Assembly: GCA_003427395.1 (NCBI GenBank) | Contig: BFEA01000407.1 | Coordinates: 519,051-553,815, forward strand | Length of the DNA: 34,765 nucleotides | Reading direction: 5' to 3' | From: Chara braunii | Lineage: Eukaryota; Streptophyta; Charophyceae; Charales; Characeae | Shown: piece after piece, positions 1-10,274 of the stretch | How positions within the stretch are numbered: position 1 is the stretch's first letter | How the letters are laid out: each line of letters begins with the position of its first letter | The notes under the pieces: model-generated | The model's database searches: none | Told to the model about the DNA's origin: nothing | Seen by the model: only the letters and a program-made list of their open reading frames with translations | Position numbers and translations under genes: made by a program

Positions 1-46
<46 letters not shown>
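1..46. repeat. (GA)n microsatellite at window edge
   Basis: Pure GA dinucleotide run that starts at the first base, so its true length is unknown. It borders the first copy of the short unit described at 47-866. Confidence 0.95.
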
Positions 47-50
<4 letters not shown>

Positions 51-568
51 CAAAATCGAATGAATCTACCACTAGAACATGGAAATATACACTGCCACAC
101 TTGTTTTTGAAGCAGATCCTGAAACAACTGGTAGTAGTCTGGTACTTTGTCTCCAGGAAATTCGTAATTCATGAGAGACTCACAAACTTCTAAGTCTACC
201 AATTGAAGTATCTCTTCATCATCCACTTGATCTTCTTTATTTAAAAAGACTACAATGCTAGGTACACCTACTTGTTTAGCTAACAAAATGTGCTCTTTAG
301 TTTGAGGCATAGGTCCATCAGCAGCAGATACTACTAAAGATACTACTAAAATAGCACCATCCATTTGAGCAGCGCCTGTGATCATATTTTTTATATAATC
401 TGCATGTCCAGGACAATCTACATGAGGATAATGACGTGAAGCTGTTTCATATTCAACATGTCATGAGCTGTATTGATTGTAATACCTTGTGCTCTTTCTT
501 TTGGAGCAGTATCAATTTCATCATATCTTTTAGGAGTGTGCGTGTGTGTGTGAGATACATGTTCTCTC

Positions 569-603
<35 letters not shown>

Positions 604-714
604 TTAAAAAAAAAACAAAAAAAAAACAGGTGTGGCAGTGTTTATTTCCATGTTCTAGCAGTAGATTCATTCGATTTTGCTCATCCTATCGATGGAAGTA
701 GCATGAGGTCGGAC

Positions 715-788
<74 letters not shown>

Positions 789-866
789 AACAAACAAGAG
801 TGGCCGCAGTGTATATTAGATTCATTCGGTTTTGCTCATCCTATCTATGGAAGTAGCATGAGGTCA
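47..866. repeat. Three copies of a ~60-bp unit around the tufA fragment, with TC/CA tracts
   Basis: The unit at 47-108 (CGAATGAATCTACCACTAGA and following) returns inverted at about 625-690 and again, in that same inverted orientation, at about 797-866. Copies 2 and 3 share a further downstream piece, GGAAGTAGCATGAGGTC. Between them lie (TC)n 571-587, (CA)n 588-604, (TC)n 717-749 and (CA)n 750-784. The tufA fragment therefore sits between inverted copies 1 and 2. I do not recognise the family. Confidence 0.8.
109..534 (-). pseudogene. tufA: Fragment of plastid-type elongation factor Tu (tufA), frameshifted
   Basis: Read on the minus strand, this stretch encodes the GTP-binding domain of EF-Tu, the GTPase that delivers aminoacyl-tRNA to the ribosome. 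Recognisable pieces are [63 protein letters not shown], the G4 motif NKED and FPGD. The DCPGH (G3) and NKED boxes are intact. There is no start or stop, and the match runs only from just after the P-loop region to about the end of the G domain. Three small insertions break it: about 5 bp near 458-462 (frameshift), a perfect 12-bp tandem duplication at 326-349 (in frame, repeating LVVS), and about 11 bp near 130-140 (frameshift). The A/T-ending codons differ from the GC-rich elements nearby, which suggests transferred plastid DNA. A decayed nuclear copy is the alternative. Confidence 0.85.
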
Positions 867-904
867 GCGGCGAGGTTGGAGACTTACCTGTTCAAAAGAT
901 TGAT

Positions 905-1020
905 GGTACCGGTAGGGGCATATCATAATTTTTTTGAACGGCTATCCTGTAGGGGCATGCTGCAAATTTGGTGTGGGTACCGGCAGGGGCACTAGAAAAA
1001 CATATGAGGCCCAAACAACA
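905..1020. repeat. Degenerate AGGGGCA-motif repeat (left part), interrupted by the LTR element
   Basis: AGGGGCA recurs near 915, 951 and 984, at about 33-37 bp. Related motifs continue beyond the retrotransposon near 10302, 10333 and 10363. When the element and one target copy are removed, the spacing stays close to multiples of 33 bp. This looks like an old decayed minisatellite into which the chromovirus inserted. Confidence 0.45.
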
Positions 1021-1025
1021 CCAGG
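1021..1025. repeat. Target-site duplication CCAGG (left)
   Basis: CCAGG directly precedes the 5' LTR and is repeated directly after the 3' LTR at 10270-10274. Five base pairs is the usual target duplication of Ty3/gypsy integrases, so both boundaries are well supported. Confidence 0.95.
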
Positions 1026-2151
1026 TGTTACATCTTCGACGCCACACGGGTCCTACCGGACCCGACTTAGGGGCAGAGGGATACATTAGGGCCTAAAGGC
1101 CCGACCTTGGGGGATTATCAGGCCGAAAGGCCACGACTTGGACCAGACCGACGGACCAGGCCCAAACGACATTTTCGTTTTGGGCCTGGCGGTGCCTTTG
1201 AGGCTGGCGCTCTCCGGTCGGATCTGAATCGTCGATCTGGACGATTCAGACCCAACCGAGGCCTCACAGCATTGAGGCCGGTCTTCTTCGAACCAGTACT
1301 AAGTACTGGTCCGGCCTCACTTCGAGGTATCGAGCCACCAGCGTTATGCCTGTGCGTATCGGTTGGCAGCAGCAGCGCTATTTTGAGCGCAGGAGCGGAG
1401 GACAGCAGCAGCAGCAGCGAGCGAGGAGAGCAGCAGCAGCACGGCGGCCATAGCTGCCTCGACAGCAGCCGGGCAGGTACCAGGAGGCGAGGATCTCTTC
1501 TCCTCCTTCCATGGTCCCGTTCCCTCCTCACCTCCTTCCCCTCTGCCATCTCTCTCTCTCTTTTCTACTTCTTCTTTCTTCAAACTTCTTCTTCTTCTTC
1601 TTCTTCTTCTTCAGATTGGAGACTTATACTAGTTCTTCTTCTTCTTCAGATTGGAGACTTATACTAGTTGGACAGAGATCAGTGTTGGTCTTCGGTGGTA
1701 TGAAGCTGTGGTACTTACCGGATTCGAGACTTGGAGATTGTTGGGGTTGATACTCGGCGGCATCACAGTTCGGACACCGTTTACATTAGGACTCTGTATC
1801 TCNGACATTGGTGACTTATTGTCCTCGACATTTTGATCTTGTTTGATGACATTTTGGACTACCATATCGGTGACCTATCGGATTCTATCTNGGTGACCTT
1901 CGGTGTTGTCTACCTTCCCCACCTCCTTCGAATCTCCTCCCACCTTTCATTTGTGTATGTGTGTACGGGGCCTGAAATTGTCTATGCATGGCTCAGACCC
2001 CACCATCTCACAATTGTATGTGTGTGGAGTGATATCTGTATGAGTGTGAGTCATCTCGTTTATTAGACTTCCGCTGCATACATGCTAATCCTGTAGTGGT
2101 TGATCTTTGGTTCTGCCCCATACTCGTTGATACATTCACGAGTATGTAACA
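1026..2151 (+). repeat. 5' LTR of the chromovirus (1126 bp)
   Basis: Bounded by TGTTACA and TGTAACA. The first ~150 bp are packed with GC-rich inverted repeats, such as GGGTCCTACCGGACCC and a stem around GCCCAAACGA, and a 17-nt palindrome CCAGTACTAAGTACTGG lies at 1293-1309. CAG/AGC repeats (about 1365-1445) and a CTT tract (about 1580-1613) follow. A segment ending CAGATTGGAGACTTATACTAG occurs twice here and once in the 3' LTR. Ns at 1803 and 1891 both correspond to T in the 3' LTR. I could not place a TATA box or poly(A) signal with confidence. Confidence 0.95.
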
Positions 2152-2155
2152 GTTT

Positions 2156-2167
2156 TGGTATCGGAGC
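2156..2167 (+). other. Primer-binding site, initiator tRNA-Met type
   Basis: TGGTATCGGAGC begins four bases after the 5' LTR. It matches the usual plant initiator tRNA-Met primer site TGGTATCAGAGC at 11 of 12 positions. The single A to G change may be decay or a family variant. Confidence 0.85.
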
Positions 2168-3287
2168 AGACCATTTCACGGATCTGCTCACAAGGTAAGT
2201 CTGATTAGGAATGGATTGCTCCTTCAATGTTCCCAATCAGCTCTGTATTACTATCGAGATTGAAAGTTGCAATGTTTTTTTTTTCTTTTTCGGTATTCTG
2301 TTTAAATCGGCATTTCGTTTCAATTCGTTATTCGGACCTTTTCTTCGGATTTCAGTTTTAATCCGGTATTCTGGTTACTTCGGATTTCGATTAAGTGCAT
2401 TCTGGGCAATCCGACATCCTGTTTAATTCGGATTTCTGATTATTAATTCGTGATTAGGTTTAAATCAGTACTGTTTTTACTTCGGCATTTTGATTTCAAT
2501 TTGGTTTTCGTTTTTATAATTCAGCATTCTGATTTTAATCCTGTATTTTGTATTCTAAATCGGCATTTTTATTTTATTGTAGTATTGGAAATTAGGGTTA
2601 CGAAAATTTTTGGTTTTCAATCAACTTGGGAAATTCGAACGTTTTGGAATTGTACTTCCGAAAATTCCGCGGAATCGCGTAAAAGTAGGGTTGGGCTCGA
2701 AATTTTCGCGATTTTTTTTTTTTTCCCCCTGGTTTGAAAAATTTCGAAAACGAACTTTGGCCTTTAAAAATCGGATTTCGTAGGCTGAAATTCTCGAAAT
2801 TTTACGTTTTTCGGAAATTCGAGTGTTTTTCTCCCAAAATTTTCGAATTTTTTTTTGGCAAAGTGTTCGTGATTGTTCCCCAGAATTGCAGCTTCCGGGT
2901 AGTTTACAAATTAATGGTGAACTTCCGGACCTCAGATGATCTCAACGGATATCTAATCTTGTTACAATTCAAATTCATTAATTATCATTATTACAATTAT
3001 TGTTTTAATTGATTATTATAAAGAATTATTAATTCGTTACTAATCATTAATTAAACTTTATTGATTAAATAATTCGTTATTATTTTCTTATTAGTAGTTA
3101 TTACGAATTTTTGAGTTGTTTACGGGAAATTTTATTTTTTCCTGTTTGATTAGGTGTCTAAAGTCCATCAGTGGGATAGGGACTGTATGCGAAGTGCTTG
3201 ATTGTTCTATCCCTGTTCCCACTCTCCCTACCCTCCCCGTAATCTGTAACCACCGGAATTTCTCAAGTACCACATCAGCTAGAGCTG
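2168..3287 (+). other. Untranslated leader between primer site and gag, with a degenerate repeat
   Basis: About 1.1 kb without recognisable protein. From about 2283 to 2590 it is built of loosely repeated T-rich units resembling TTCGGNATTYYGNTTNAAT at about 24-28 bp, followed by AT-rich sequence to about 3120. Long leaders are common in plant gypsy elements and carry the packaging and dimerisation signals; I cannot point to one here. Confidence 0.6.
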
Positions 3288-5078
3288 ATGTCGACGGAAC
3301 AGGACACAGGGGCACTGCCACGACGCAGTGCCAGGCTTGCAGTTCGTACCCGTTCTGTGGTACCTCCATTTAAGTATCAGCAACAGCGGCTCAGTAAGCG
3401 GACGACTCCAGCGACATCGAGTACAGCACTGACAGTACTTGTTACCACCGGAGTTCTTCTCGCATGTCCGGTCCAAGGGGCCCTTGAACCGTTGGCTGAC
3501 TACCTTGGGCGGCTACAGGTATTCACGGATGTCGTAGCTACCGCCAAGGCTCAGCAGGAGGCAACAGAGGCAGAACGTCAGCTGCTGGCCAATGAGGCGG
3601 CAGCCCAAGCTCAGCAGACTGCTGAGGCTGACGCAGCGGCACGAGACAAACGGAATGCCGCCAGCACGGAGTCCCTGATTCAAAATGAGAATCAGTGGAC
3701 AACGCTACTACAAGGCATGTTCTTTGTGCCTACGGACGCGCAGGCGGATCCGACACAGGCGGAGGTAGAGAGAAGTAACCTGGCTACCCTGATGTTGAGC
3801 GTGACGAGGGGAGTAATGTGGAACAACAAACTGCTGCAGGCACACCTGCTCACGGAAGCACAGCAAAGACAAAAGCACCAGCAAGAGGTGGCCGCTTTAA
3901 CAACTGCTGTTCGCGCCGCAGCAACACAGCAGCAGCAGCAGCAACAACTGTTGAACTCCACTCTCGCACGCATCAACAGCATTGAGGCTAAGGCCTAAGC
4001 AGCACCAGGCTGCACAACAGACGCGACGAAGCAGCTCAACGAGTGCATCGATCACGTCGTCACTATCATTGGCGAACTAGGTGATTTCACTAGTCCGGCC
4101 ACGATCAGCAGCACGGTGGCCGCCATCAAGACGAGCATCACCAAACTGCAGACAAGATCGGACGCCGCTACAAGGAATTACTAGATGCCGCACTTCGACA
4201 TCAACAAGTTCGACGACTACAACAAGACGGATGCCTTGACATGGTGGCAAAGTTTCCTCACGGAAGCATCATGCCGCACTGTTCCGACTGACGACATGAT
4301 GAAGGCGCTCTACTTACAACTGATTGGAGGAGCGCAGACATGGATGAACCATCTGGCGGCTACCAAGAAATGCACCATCGCGGAACTCCACATGCACATC
4401 ACGCGGAAGGAGTTCGAGCAACTGTGGTTCACTTGCTTCATGGTCCGCAACGTCGTGAAGGCGGTCATGAACAAGGTATACACCTGCTCGCAAGGGAGTA
4501 TGCCAACTCGAGATTGGATAACCAAGTGGCAAAAGATAGTGACCACACCAGGCTTCGATTTGAGCTTTACTAACAAATGATCCGAGTTCTTCTCACGATC
4601 GTGCGCAGGACTGCGAACCGCACTCGGCAACGAGTACGACTACACCTCATTCCCGGCCATCCTGGATCGTGCGAACTTGGTCATCCAAACGGATGGCAAG
4701 GCCGCAAACGAACGGCAGTCCCAGCCGCATTATGTGGCTAAGATGGGCTATCAGCGACCGTCACATAACAATGGTATGATTTCTGAAGAAACAGTCGATC
4801 TCCACGCTGCAGCAGCATCCTCGAGTAATATAGGAATTGTACCAGCGCTCCCGCCGAAGCGTCCCGAGAGAGTTCGGAAGAAGAAGGCGACACAAGAGAC
4901 GGCATCGACGGGAACGGGGCAGCAGCCATGGACGACATACAAGATAACCAAGGAAGTCTATGACCTTCGTCAACGGTACGGATATTGCCTTTGGTGCAAT
5001 GGAGTCACTAACTTGACCCCACAATGCCCCAAAAAGGGCAAGGCACGCGTACCTCGTCCAACTAACTCGGGAAACTGA
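3288..5078 (+). pseudogene. gag: gag polyprotein of the chromovirus, three in-frame stops
   Basis: Gag forms the virus-like particle and packages element RNA. One frame runs through the whole stretch, broken by TAA at 3996, TAG at 4182 and TGA at 4578. The first part (3288-3995) is a basic N-terminus followed by a Gln/Ala/Glu-rich, coiled-coil-like segment. The middle (4185-4580 and beyond) fits the retrotransposon gag domain: FDINKFDDYNKTDALTWWQSF, GGAQTWMNHLA and MPTRDWITKWQKIV. The end (4986-5027) is a zinc knuckle spaced C-X2-C-X4-N-X4-C, with Asn (codon 5010-5012) where the family has His. The TAG directly before the ATG at 4185 might mark a real domain start instead of decay. The ATG at 3288 is the first plausible start. 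Confidence 0.85.
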
Positions 5079-5194
5079 GTTACGCAAGGAGAGGGGCGAC
5101 GTCTCTCCTCACTCCGTTGGACCCGGTTGCCTTGCTAGCAATCGATGTCACTACCGTGATGCATGCGTTAGTCGTTGATTCTCGTGCTACGTAG

Positions 5195-6844
5195 AAGGAT
5201 TATGCCGCCCAGCTAGAACCACCACTAGACCAACCGAGCAACGTGCACTTAGATTGCGTACGCGCAGCCTGTACACCGTCGGCAAGTGATCCGGTCAGTT
5301 CGCCAGTGATTTTCGAGGACTTGACGGCGTGGTCAAGACTTGAGGAGCTTGACCCGCTCACGAGAGAGGACTTCTTTTGGATGTCTCTACCCTCGATCGG
5401 AACCTTGCCAAGGCCGCATTGCAACGCCTTGATGGCAAATCCATGCTCTTATTTGCACACTACAGTACCAGCTTCGTTGACGGACGATGGGGTAGCGGTT
5501 GTCGATCTCCGCTCCTATCTTGCGAAGATTGACCGTGAGTACGCCACCCAAAGGTACGCCGAAACCGACGCTCCTTTGCTCTATATCCGGATTCAAATCC
5601 GAAAGGCAACCTGTAGTGCCTTGATTGATTGCGGAGCGTCTCGCAACTTTATGAGCCAAGCCTTTATGGCCCGTGCAGGTGTTGGCCCGTGCGTTCGAAG
5701 GAAGACACAACCTACGCAAGTAACACTCGCGGACGGCCGCACGCACAAGTCAATTGACCGATGCGTCGACGGCGTTCCGGTATACTTTGCGGCACTTGCG
5801 TGTGAGCCGGTGTCTTTTGACATCCTCGACACCAAGTTCGACATGATTCTAGGCATGTCTTGGTTGCGTAGCGCCGATCATCCGGTGAACTTTCATGACG
5901 GAACCGATCACATCCGTGATCAGAACGGAGTGCTAGTCCCATGTACAGTCGCGACCCCTCACACTTCGATTGCTTGTCACGTGGTTTCCGTTGTGAGAAT
6001 TCGCGACGCCATAGCTCGGAATGATGTCGAGGAGATGAGCCTTGTTTTCTTGCATGCTCTCCCCTCGCCGGACGGACCAGCCGCGTCACCGCTGGACCCA
6101 CGCATCAGTCACCTCTTGGATGAGTATGGTGACGTCTTCGAGGCCCTCACCGGAACGGTTCCGGATCGGCCCATACGTCACGGGATCACTCTCGAGGCTG
6201 GCGCCGTCCCTCCACGTGGATGTATCTACCGCATGAGCGAAGAGGAACTCGAGGTGCTTCGCGCACAACTCGATTGCCTTCTCGGCAAAGGCTGGATTCG
6301 CCCTAGTTGCTCGTCATACAGTGCCCCTGTTCTCTTCGCCCGGAAGAAGAACAAAGATCTACGGTTATGTATCGATTATCTCAAACTTAACGCACAAGCC
6401 GTAAAGAACGCCGGCCCTCTCCCTCGAATTGATGATCTCCTTGAACGGTTAGGCGGCGCGACGTACTTCTCGAAGTTGGACATGAAGTCGGGTTACCACC
6501 AGATTGAAATCCAGCCTCAAGATCGGTACAAGACCGCGTTCAAGACGCGGTACGGGCATTTTGAGTGGGTTGTCGTGCCATTTGGCCTCATCAATGCCCC
6601 CGCGACTTTCCAAGCAGCTATGACGACTGAGTTTCGCGACTTGCTTCATCGCAGCGTCCTCATTTACCTCAATGACATTTTGGTTTACAGTAGGACGTTG
6701 GACGAGCACATCGTACACCTTCGCGCTGTTTTGGATCGTTTGCGACTAGCCAAGTACAAAGCGAATCTCGACAAGTGCGAGTTTGCCAAGCAGGAGTTTG
6801 AGTACTTGGGTCATTTTGTCACGCGAAAGGCATTCGTCCCTTAG
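5195..6844 (+). pseudogene. pol: pol part 1: aspartic protease and reverse transcriptase
   Basis: This frame is shifted relative to gag and opens after a TAG at 5192-5194. Related sequence seems to continue upstream of that stop, so I give no start codon. The protease centre is LIDCGAS (5627-5641), with Asp as catalytic residue, and the second protease motif is MILGMSWL. The RT follows: RPSCSSYSAPVLFARKK, LRLCIDYLKLN, FSKLDMKSGYHQI with its catalytic Asp, and FGLINAPATFQ. The active-site box at 6665-6676 reads Y-L-N-D where YLDD is required; codon AAT replaces an expected GAT or GAC. Such a change at a metal-binding Asp should abolish polymerase activity. The frame ends at TAG 6842 because a base is missing near 6825-6835. 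RT sequence continues in the next frame. Confidence 0.93.
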
Positions 6845-7590
6845 CGGACAAGATCGAAGCCATCGTGGATTGGTCGGAACCCCGTTGCACGACGGATGTA
6901 CGCTCTTTCATGGGTTTGGCTGGGTATTATATGCGATTCGTCGAGTCATACTCGAAAGTGGCTGCTCCTTTGTTAAGACTTCAGTCCCCGAAGGGCCGAA
7001 GGTGCCCATCGAGTTCGACGACGCAGCCCGTGACGTGTTCACTACGTTGAAGGCAGCAATGCAAGCCACACCTGCCCTCCGTATATATGACCCCACCCTT
7101 CCCACCCAAGTGACTACTGACGCTTCGGGATACGGTATTGGTGCGGTGTTGGAACAGTGTCACGAGGACAATTGGCATTCGGTCGAGTGTTTGTCCCAAA
7201 AGGTGCCTCGCGTCAACACTCTCGACGACGCTAGGAAGAAAGAGCTACTTGCGTTCGTCACTGTTCTCAAATGGTGGCGCCACTTTCTTCTCGGTCGTCG
7301 GCGTTTTAAATGGTATACGGACAACAATCCGTTGACCTTTCACAAAACGCAGGATACGGTCACTTGCACGATCGGTCGATGGATGTATTACATCGACCAA
7401 TTCGACTTTGACCCGTGCCACATTCCTGGTCCCGCCAATCGAGCTGCGGACGCCCTCTCACGACGGCCCGATTTTTGTGCCATTGTGACCACGACATTCG
7501 ACCTCGATGACGATCTGCAACCGCATTTCATCAAAGGCTACAAGTGTGATCCGACTTACTCTACGCTTTACGCAAAACTTCATCGGATAA
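6836..7590 (+). pseudogene. pol: pol part 2: end of RT and RNase H
   Basis: After the frameshift near 6830 the first reading frame holds the RT thumb and connection (IRPLADKIEAIVDW, DVRSFMGLAGYYMRFV, KVAAPLLRL). A second shift near 6985-7005 moves to another frame, which encodes RNase H, the domain that removes the RNA strand of the hybrid. All four acidic residues are present: Asp in TTDASG (about 7119), Glu in KKELLAF, Asp in WYTDNNPL and Asp in ADALSRRPD. RNase H thus looks catalytically complete although its frame is cut off from RT. A third shift lies near 7580-7600. Confidence 0.92.
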
Positions 7591-8530
7591 CCCGCCGGCT
7601 AGCCACTATCGGATTTTCGACGGGTTCCTTCTCCTTCACACGAGAGGAAAGGACTTATTAGTTGTGCCCCAAGATCGCATCTTACGGACTCGTCTTCTCG
7701 GCGAATTCCACGACGTACGACTTTCGGCACACCTTGGCGTGAACCGCACATTAGCACGCCNCCGCCAGCGTTTTCACTGGCCCGACGTCCTTCATGACGT
7801 CACGAGGTACATTGAGTCATGTGTAGTTTGCCACCGTAACAAGGGTGGATCTCGAGTCCCCTTCAGCGAACTGAAACCGTTGTCGATTCCTCGGGCACCG
7901 CGCCTCTCCATTGCTATGGACGTGACAGGCCTGTTCCCCCGCGATCGCCATGGCCATGACGGTATTCTCACGGTCGTTGACCGTTTGAGCAAGTATGCTT
8001 GCTTCCTTCCTTGCAAGTATCATGCTGCAGCGCCTGATCTTGCACGACTCTTGCACACCGGTTGGATTACCAACCAGGGTGTTCCGAAAGACATAGTGAG
8101 TGATCGAGATACTCGCTTCATGTCGGCTTTTTGGACTTCGCTTATGGCTGATTCCGGTACGACAATGAAGCCGAGCTCGGCTCGGCACCCGCAGACGGAT
8201 GGCCAGACGGAGCGAGCACACCAGACCGCTCAGATGATGTTGCGTACGCTCATCCGTCCCGACCAGAAAGACTGGGTTGACCGGCTTCCCGACATCGAGT
8301 TCGCCTATAACACTTCGGTGCACCCGGCAATCTGTGTCACACCATTCGAGCTACATCATGGTGGAGAGAAAGCACGGATCTTCGCTGATCTCCTTCTGCT
8401 ACAGGCCGCCGACATAGACGTCCCTTGCTCTTTCGCTTCCGTTCGGAAGTACCGGGACTTGCTGATCAAAGCCCGCGTGAATATGAAAAAGGCTCAAATC
8501 CGCATGCAACAACAAGCTAACCGACGTTGA
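7591..8530 (+). pseudogene. pol: pol part 3: integrase zinc finger and catalytic core
   Basis: Integrase inserts the element DNA. The sequence before the GTG at 7664 already reads as integrase linker, so the apparent start is not real. The HHCC zinc finger is intact (HDVRLSAH and CVVC, about 7709-7831). The catalytic triad is Asp in AMDVTG (7919), Asp in VSDRDTRF (8102) and Glu in QTDGQTER (8210); the last two have 35 residues between them, the standard DD35E spacing. One codon near 7760 contains the N at 7761. The frame stops at TGA 8528-8530, where the continuing protein suggests an original CGA (Arg), a CpG transition. Confidence 0.94.
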
Positions 8531-9007
8531 CTTCCATGTCCCTTCCGCGAGGGAGACCTTGTTTGGGTCCTCTCCGAGGAATTTGCGCTCGAGCAGGACG
8601 TTTTGCGCAAACTCCTTTCGAAATGGTTCGGACCATGGGAAGTCACTTCTGTCGTTGGAGACGACCCCGCAGGTCCTTCCTTTGTGGTCAACATTCCTTC
8701 GCACCTTACAGTGCACCGGGTCTTCCACGCGTCGAAGCTTGCCATCTACACACTGCCTTCTGCCGACGAGTTTCCCGACCGTCCATCACAGGATCCGCCT
8801 TCTATGGACGGAAATCAAGAAGTTGACTGAGTCATCACGCACCGCAAGTATGGCAACAAGCCAATGCAGTTCAAAGTGACATTGAAGCAATGTGCGCCTT
8901 ACGACACTCGGTGGATCTTGAGTGGAGACTTGCAGACGTCTTCACCCCTCATCTTCGCCGACTATGAGAAGCGACGCCTTGCCAAGGAAGCAGCTCGTCC
9001 CGCCTGA
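8531..9007 (+). pseudogene. pol: pol part 4: integrase C-terminus and chromodomain-like tail
   Basis: The same frame continues after the TGA: PFREGDLVWVLSEEF, LLSKWFGPWEV and VHRVFHASKL are the integrase C-terminal GPF/Y-type module. A second TGA (8828-8830) interrupts it just before VITHRKYG...FKVTLKQC...TRWILSGDL. That segment resembles a chromodomain, which in chromoviruses steers integration to particular chromatin, although the aromatic cage is not clearly preserved. The frame ends at 9005-9007. Both TGAs fit CGA to TGA decay. Confidence 0.75.
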
Positions 9008-9060
9008 CCCATCCCGGTATAGGACAGACAACTCCGCCCTCGCAGGGAGCTCGGTCTTTT

Positions 9061-9070
9061 AAGAGGGGGA
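9061..9070 (+). other. Polypurine tract for plus-strand priming
   Basis: AAGAGGGGGA, then CTG, directly upstream of the 3' LTR (9074). This is the expected place and composition for the RNase H-resistant primer of Ty3/gypsy elements. Confidence 0.85.
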
Positions 9071-9073
9071 CTG

Positions 9074-10269
9074 TGTTACATCTTCAATGCCACACGGGTC
9101 CTACCGGACCCGACTTAGGGCCAGAGGGACACATTAGGGCCTAAAGGCCCGACCTTGGGGGATTATCAAGCCGAAAGGCCACGACTTGGACCAGACCGAT
9201 GGACCAGGCCCAAACGACATTTTCGTTTTGGGCTTGGCGGCGCCTTTGAGGCTGCCGCTCTCCGGTCGGATCTAAATCGTCAATCTGGACCATTCAGACC
9301 CAACCGAGGCCTCGCAGCATTGAGGTCGGTCTTCTTCGAACCAGTACTTAGTACTGGTCCGGCCTCACTTCGAGGTATCGAGCCACCAGCGTTATGCCGG
9401 TGCGTATCGGTTGGCAGCAGCAGCACTATTTTGAGCGCAGAAGCGGAGGACAGCAGCAGCAGCGCGAGCTAGCGCAGCAGCAGCAGCGAGCGAGGAGACC
9501 AGCAGCAGCACGGCGGCCATAGCCGCCTCGACAGCAGTCGCGCAGGTACCAGGAGGCGAGGATCTCTTCTCCTCCCTCCATGGTCCCGTTCCCTCCTCAC
9601 CTCCTTCCCCTCTGCCATCTCTCTCTCTCTTTTCGTCTTCTTCTTCTTCTTTCTTCAGACTTCTTCTTCTTCTTCTTCTTTAGATTGGAGACTTATACTA
9701 GTTGGACAGAGATCAGTGTTGGACTTCGGTGGTATGAGGCTGTGGTACTTACCGGATTCGAGACTTGGAGATTGTTGGGGTTGATACTCGGCGGCATCAC
9801 AGTTCGGACACCGTTTGCATTAGGACTCTGTATCTCTGACATTGGTGACTTATTGTCCTCGACATTTTGATCTTGTTTGATGACATTTTGGACTACCATA
9901 TCGGTGACCTATCGGATTCTATCTTGGTGACCNGTGACTTATTGTCCTCGACATTTTGATCTTGTTTGATGACATTTTGGACTACCATATCGGTGACCTA
10001 TCGGATTCTATCTTGGTGACCTTCGGTGCTGTCTACCTCCCCCGCCTCCTTCGTCTCTCCTCCCACCTTTCATCTGTGTATGTGTGTACGGGCCCTGAGC
10101 ATCGTCTGTGCATGGCTCAGACCCCACCATCTCACGATTGTATGTGTGTGGAGTGATATCTGTATGAGTCAGTCCGTTTATCAGACTTCCACTGCATACA
10201 TGCTCATCCCACATTGGTTGATCTTTGGTTCTGCCCCATACTCGTTGATACATTCAGGAGTATGTAACA
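9074..10269 (+). repeat. 3' LTR of the chromovirus (1196 bp)
   Basis: Begins TGTTACA and ends TGTAACA, and aligns with 1026-2151. It is longer mainly because of an 88-bp duplication around the N at 9933, and partly because of a different CAG/AGC repeat near 9465-9490. The palindrome CCAGTACTTAGTACTGG lies at 9341-9357. Confidence 0.95.
9845..10021. repeat. 88-bp direct duplication flanking a single N inside the 3' LTR
   Basis: Bases 9845-9932 and 9934-10021 are identical as far as I can read, separated only by N at 9933. The 5' LTR has one copy. This is what a wrongly closed scaffold gap produces, so the duplication may not exist in the genome. Confidence 0.9.
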
Positions 10270-10274
10270 CCAGG
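10270..10274. repeat. Target-site duplication CCAGG (right)
   Basis: Second copy of the CCAGG at 1021-1025, directly after the TGTAACA end of the 3' LTR. Confidence 0.95.

Larger units (their letters stand above)
1026..10269 (+). mobile_element. Complete but inactive Ty3/gypsy LTR retrotransposon, chromovirus type
   Basis: The 9.2-kb element has two LTRs, each beginning TGTTACA and ending TGTAACA, a tRNA-iMet-type primer site, gag, pol in the order protease-RT-RNase H-integrase, a chromodomain-like tail, a polypurine tract and a 5-bp CCAGG target duplication. Integrase placed after RNase H identifies Ty3/gypsy, and the chromo-like tail suggests a chromovirus. A hand alignment of the first ~480 bp of the LTRs gives about 22 substitutions, many of them CpG to TpG or CpA, so the insertion is old. 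Gag has three in-frame stops and pol has at least three frameshifts and three stops. The RT catalytic motif is changed, so the copy cannot move by itself. Confidence 0.97.

Noticed and set aside
1107-1667. Open frame of 186 codons inside the 5' LTR
   Set aside because: Lies wholly in LTR sequence, is Ser-rich from CAG and CTT repeats, and is not kept in the 3' LTR.
5078-5195. Gag-pol frame change as a programmed ribosomal frameshift
   Set aside because: No slippery heptamer seen, and a TAG at 5192 plus other random breaks make ordinary decay more likely, though a frame change here may be ancestral.
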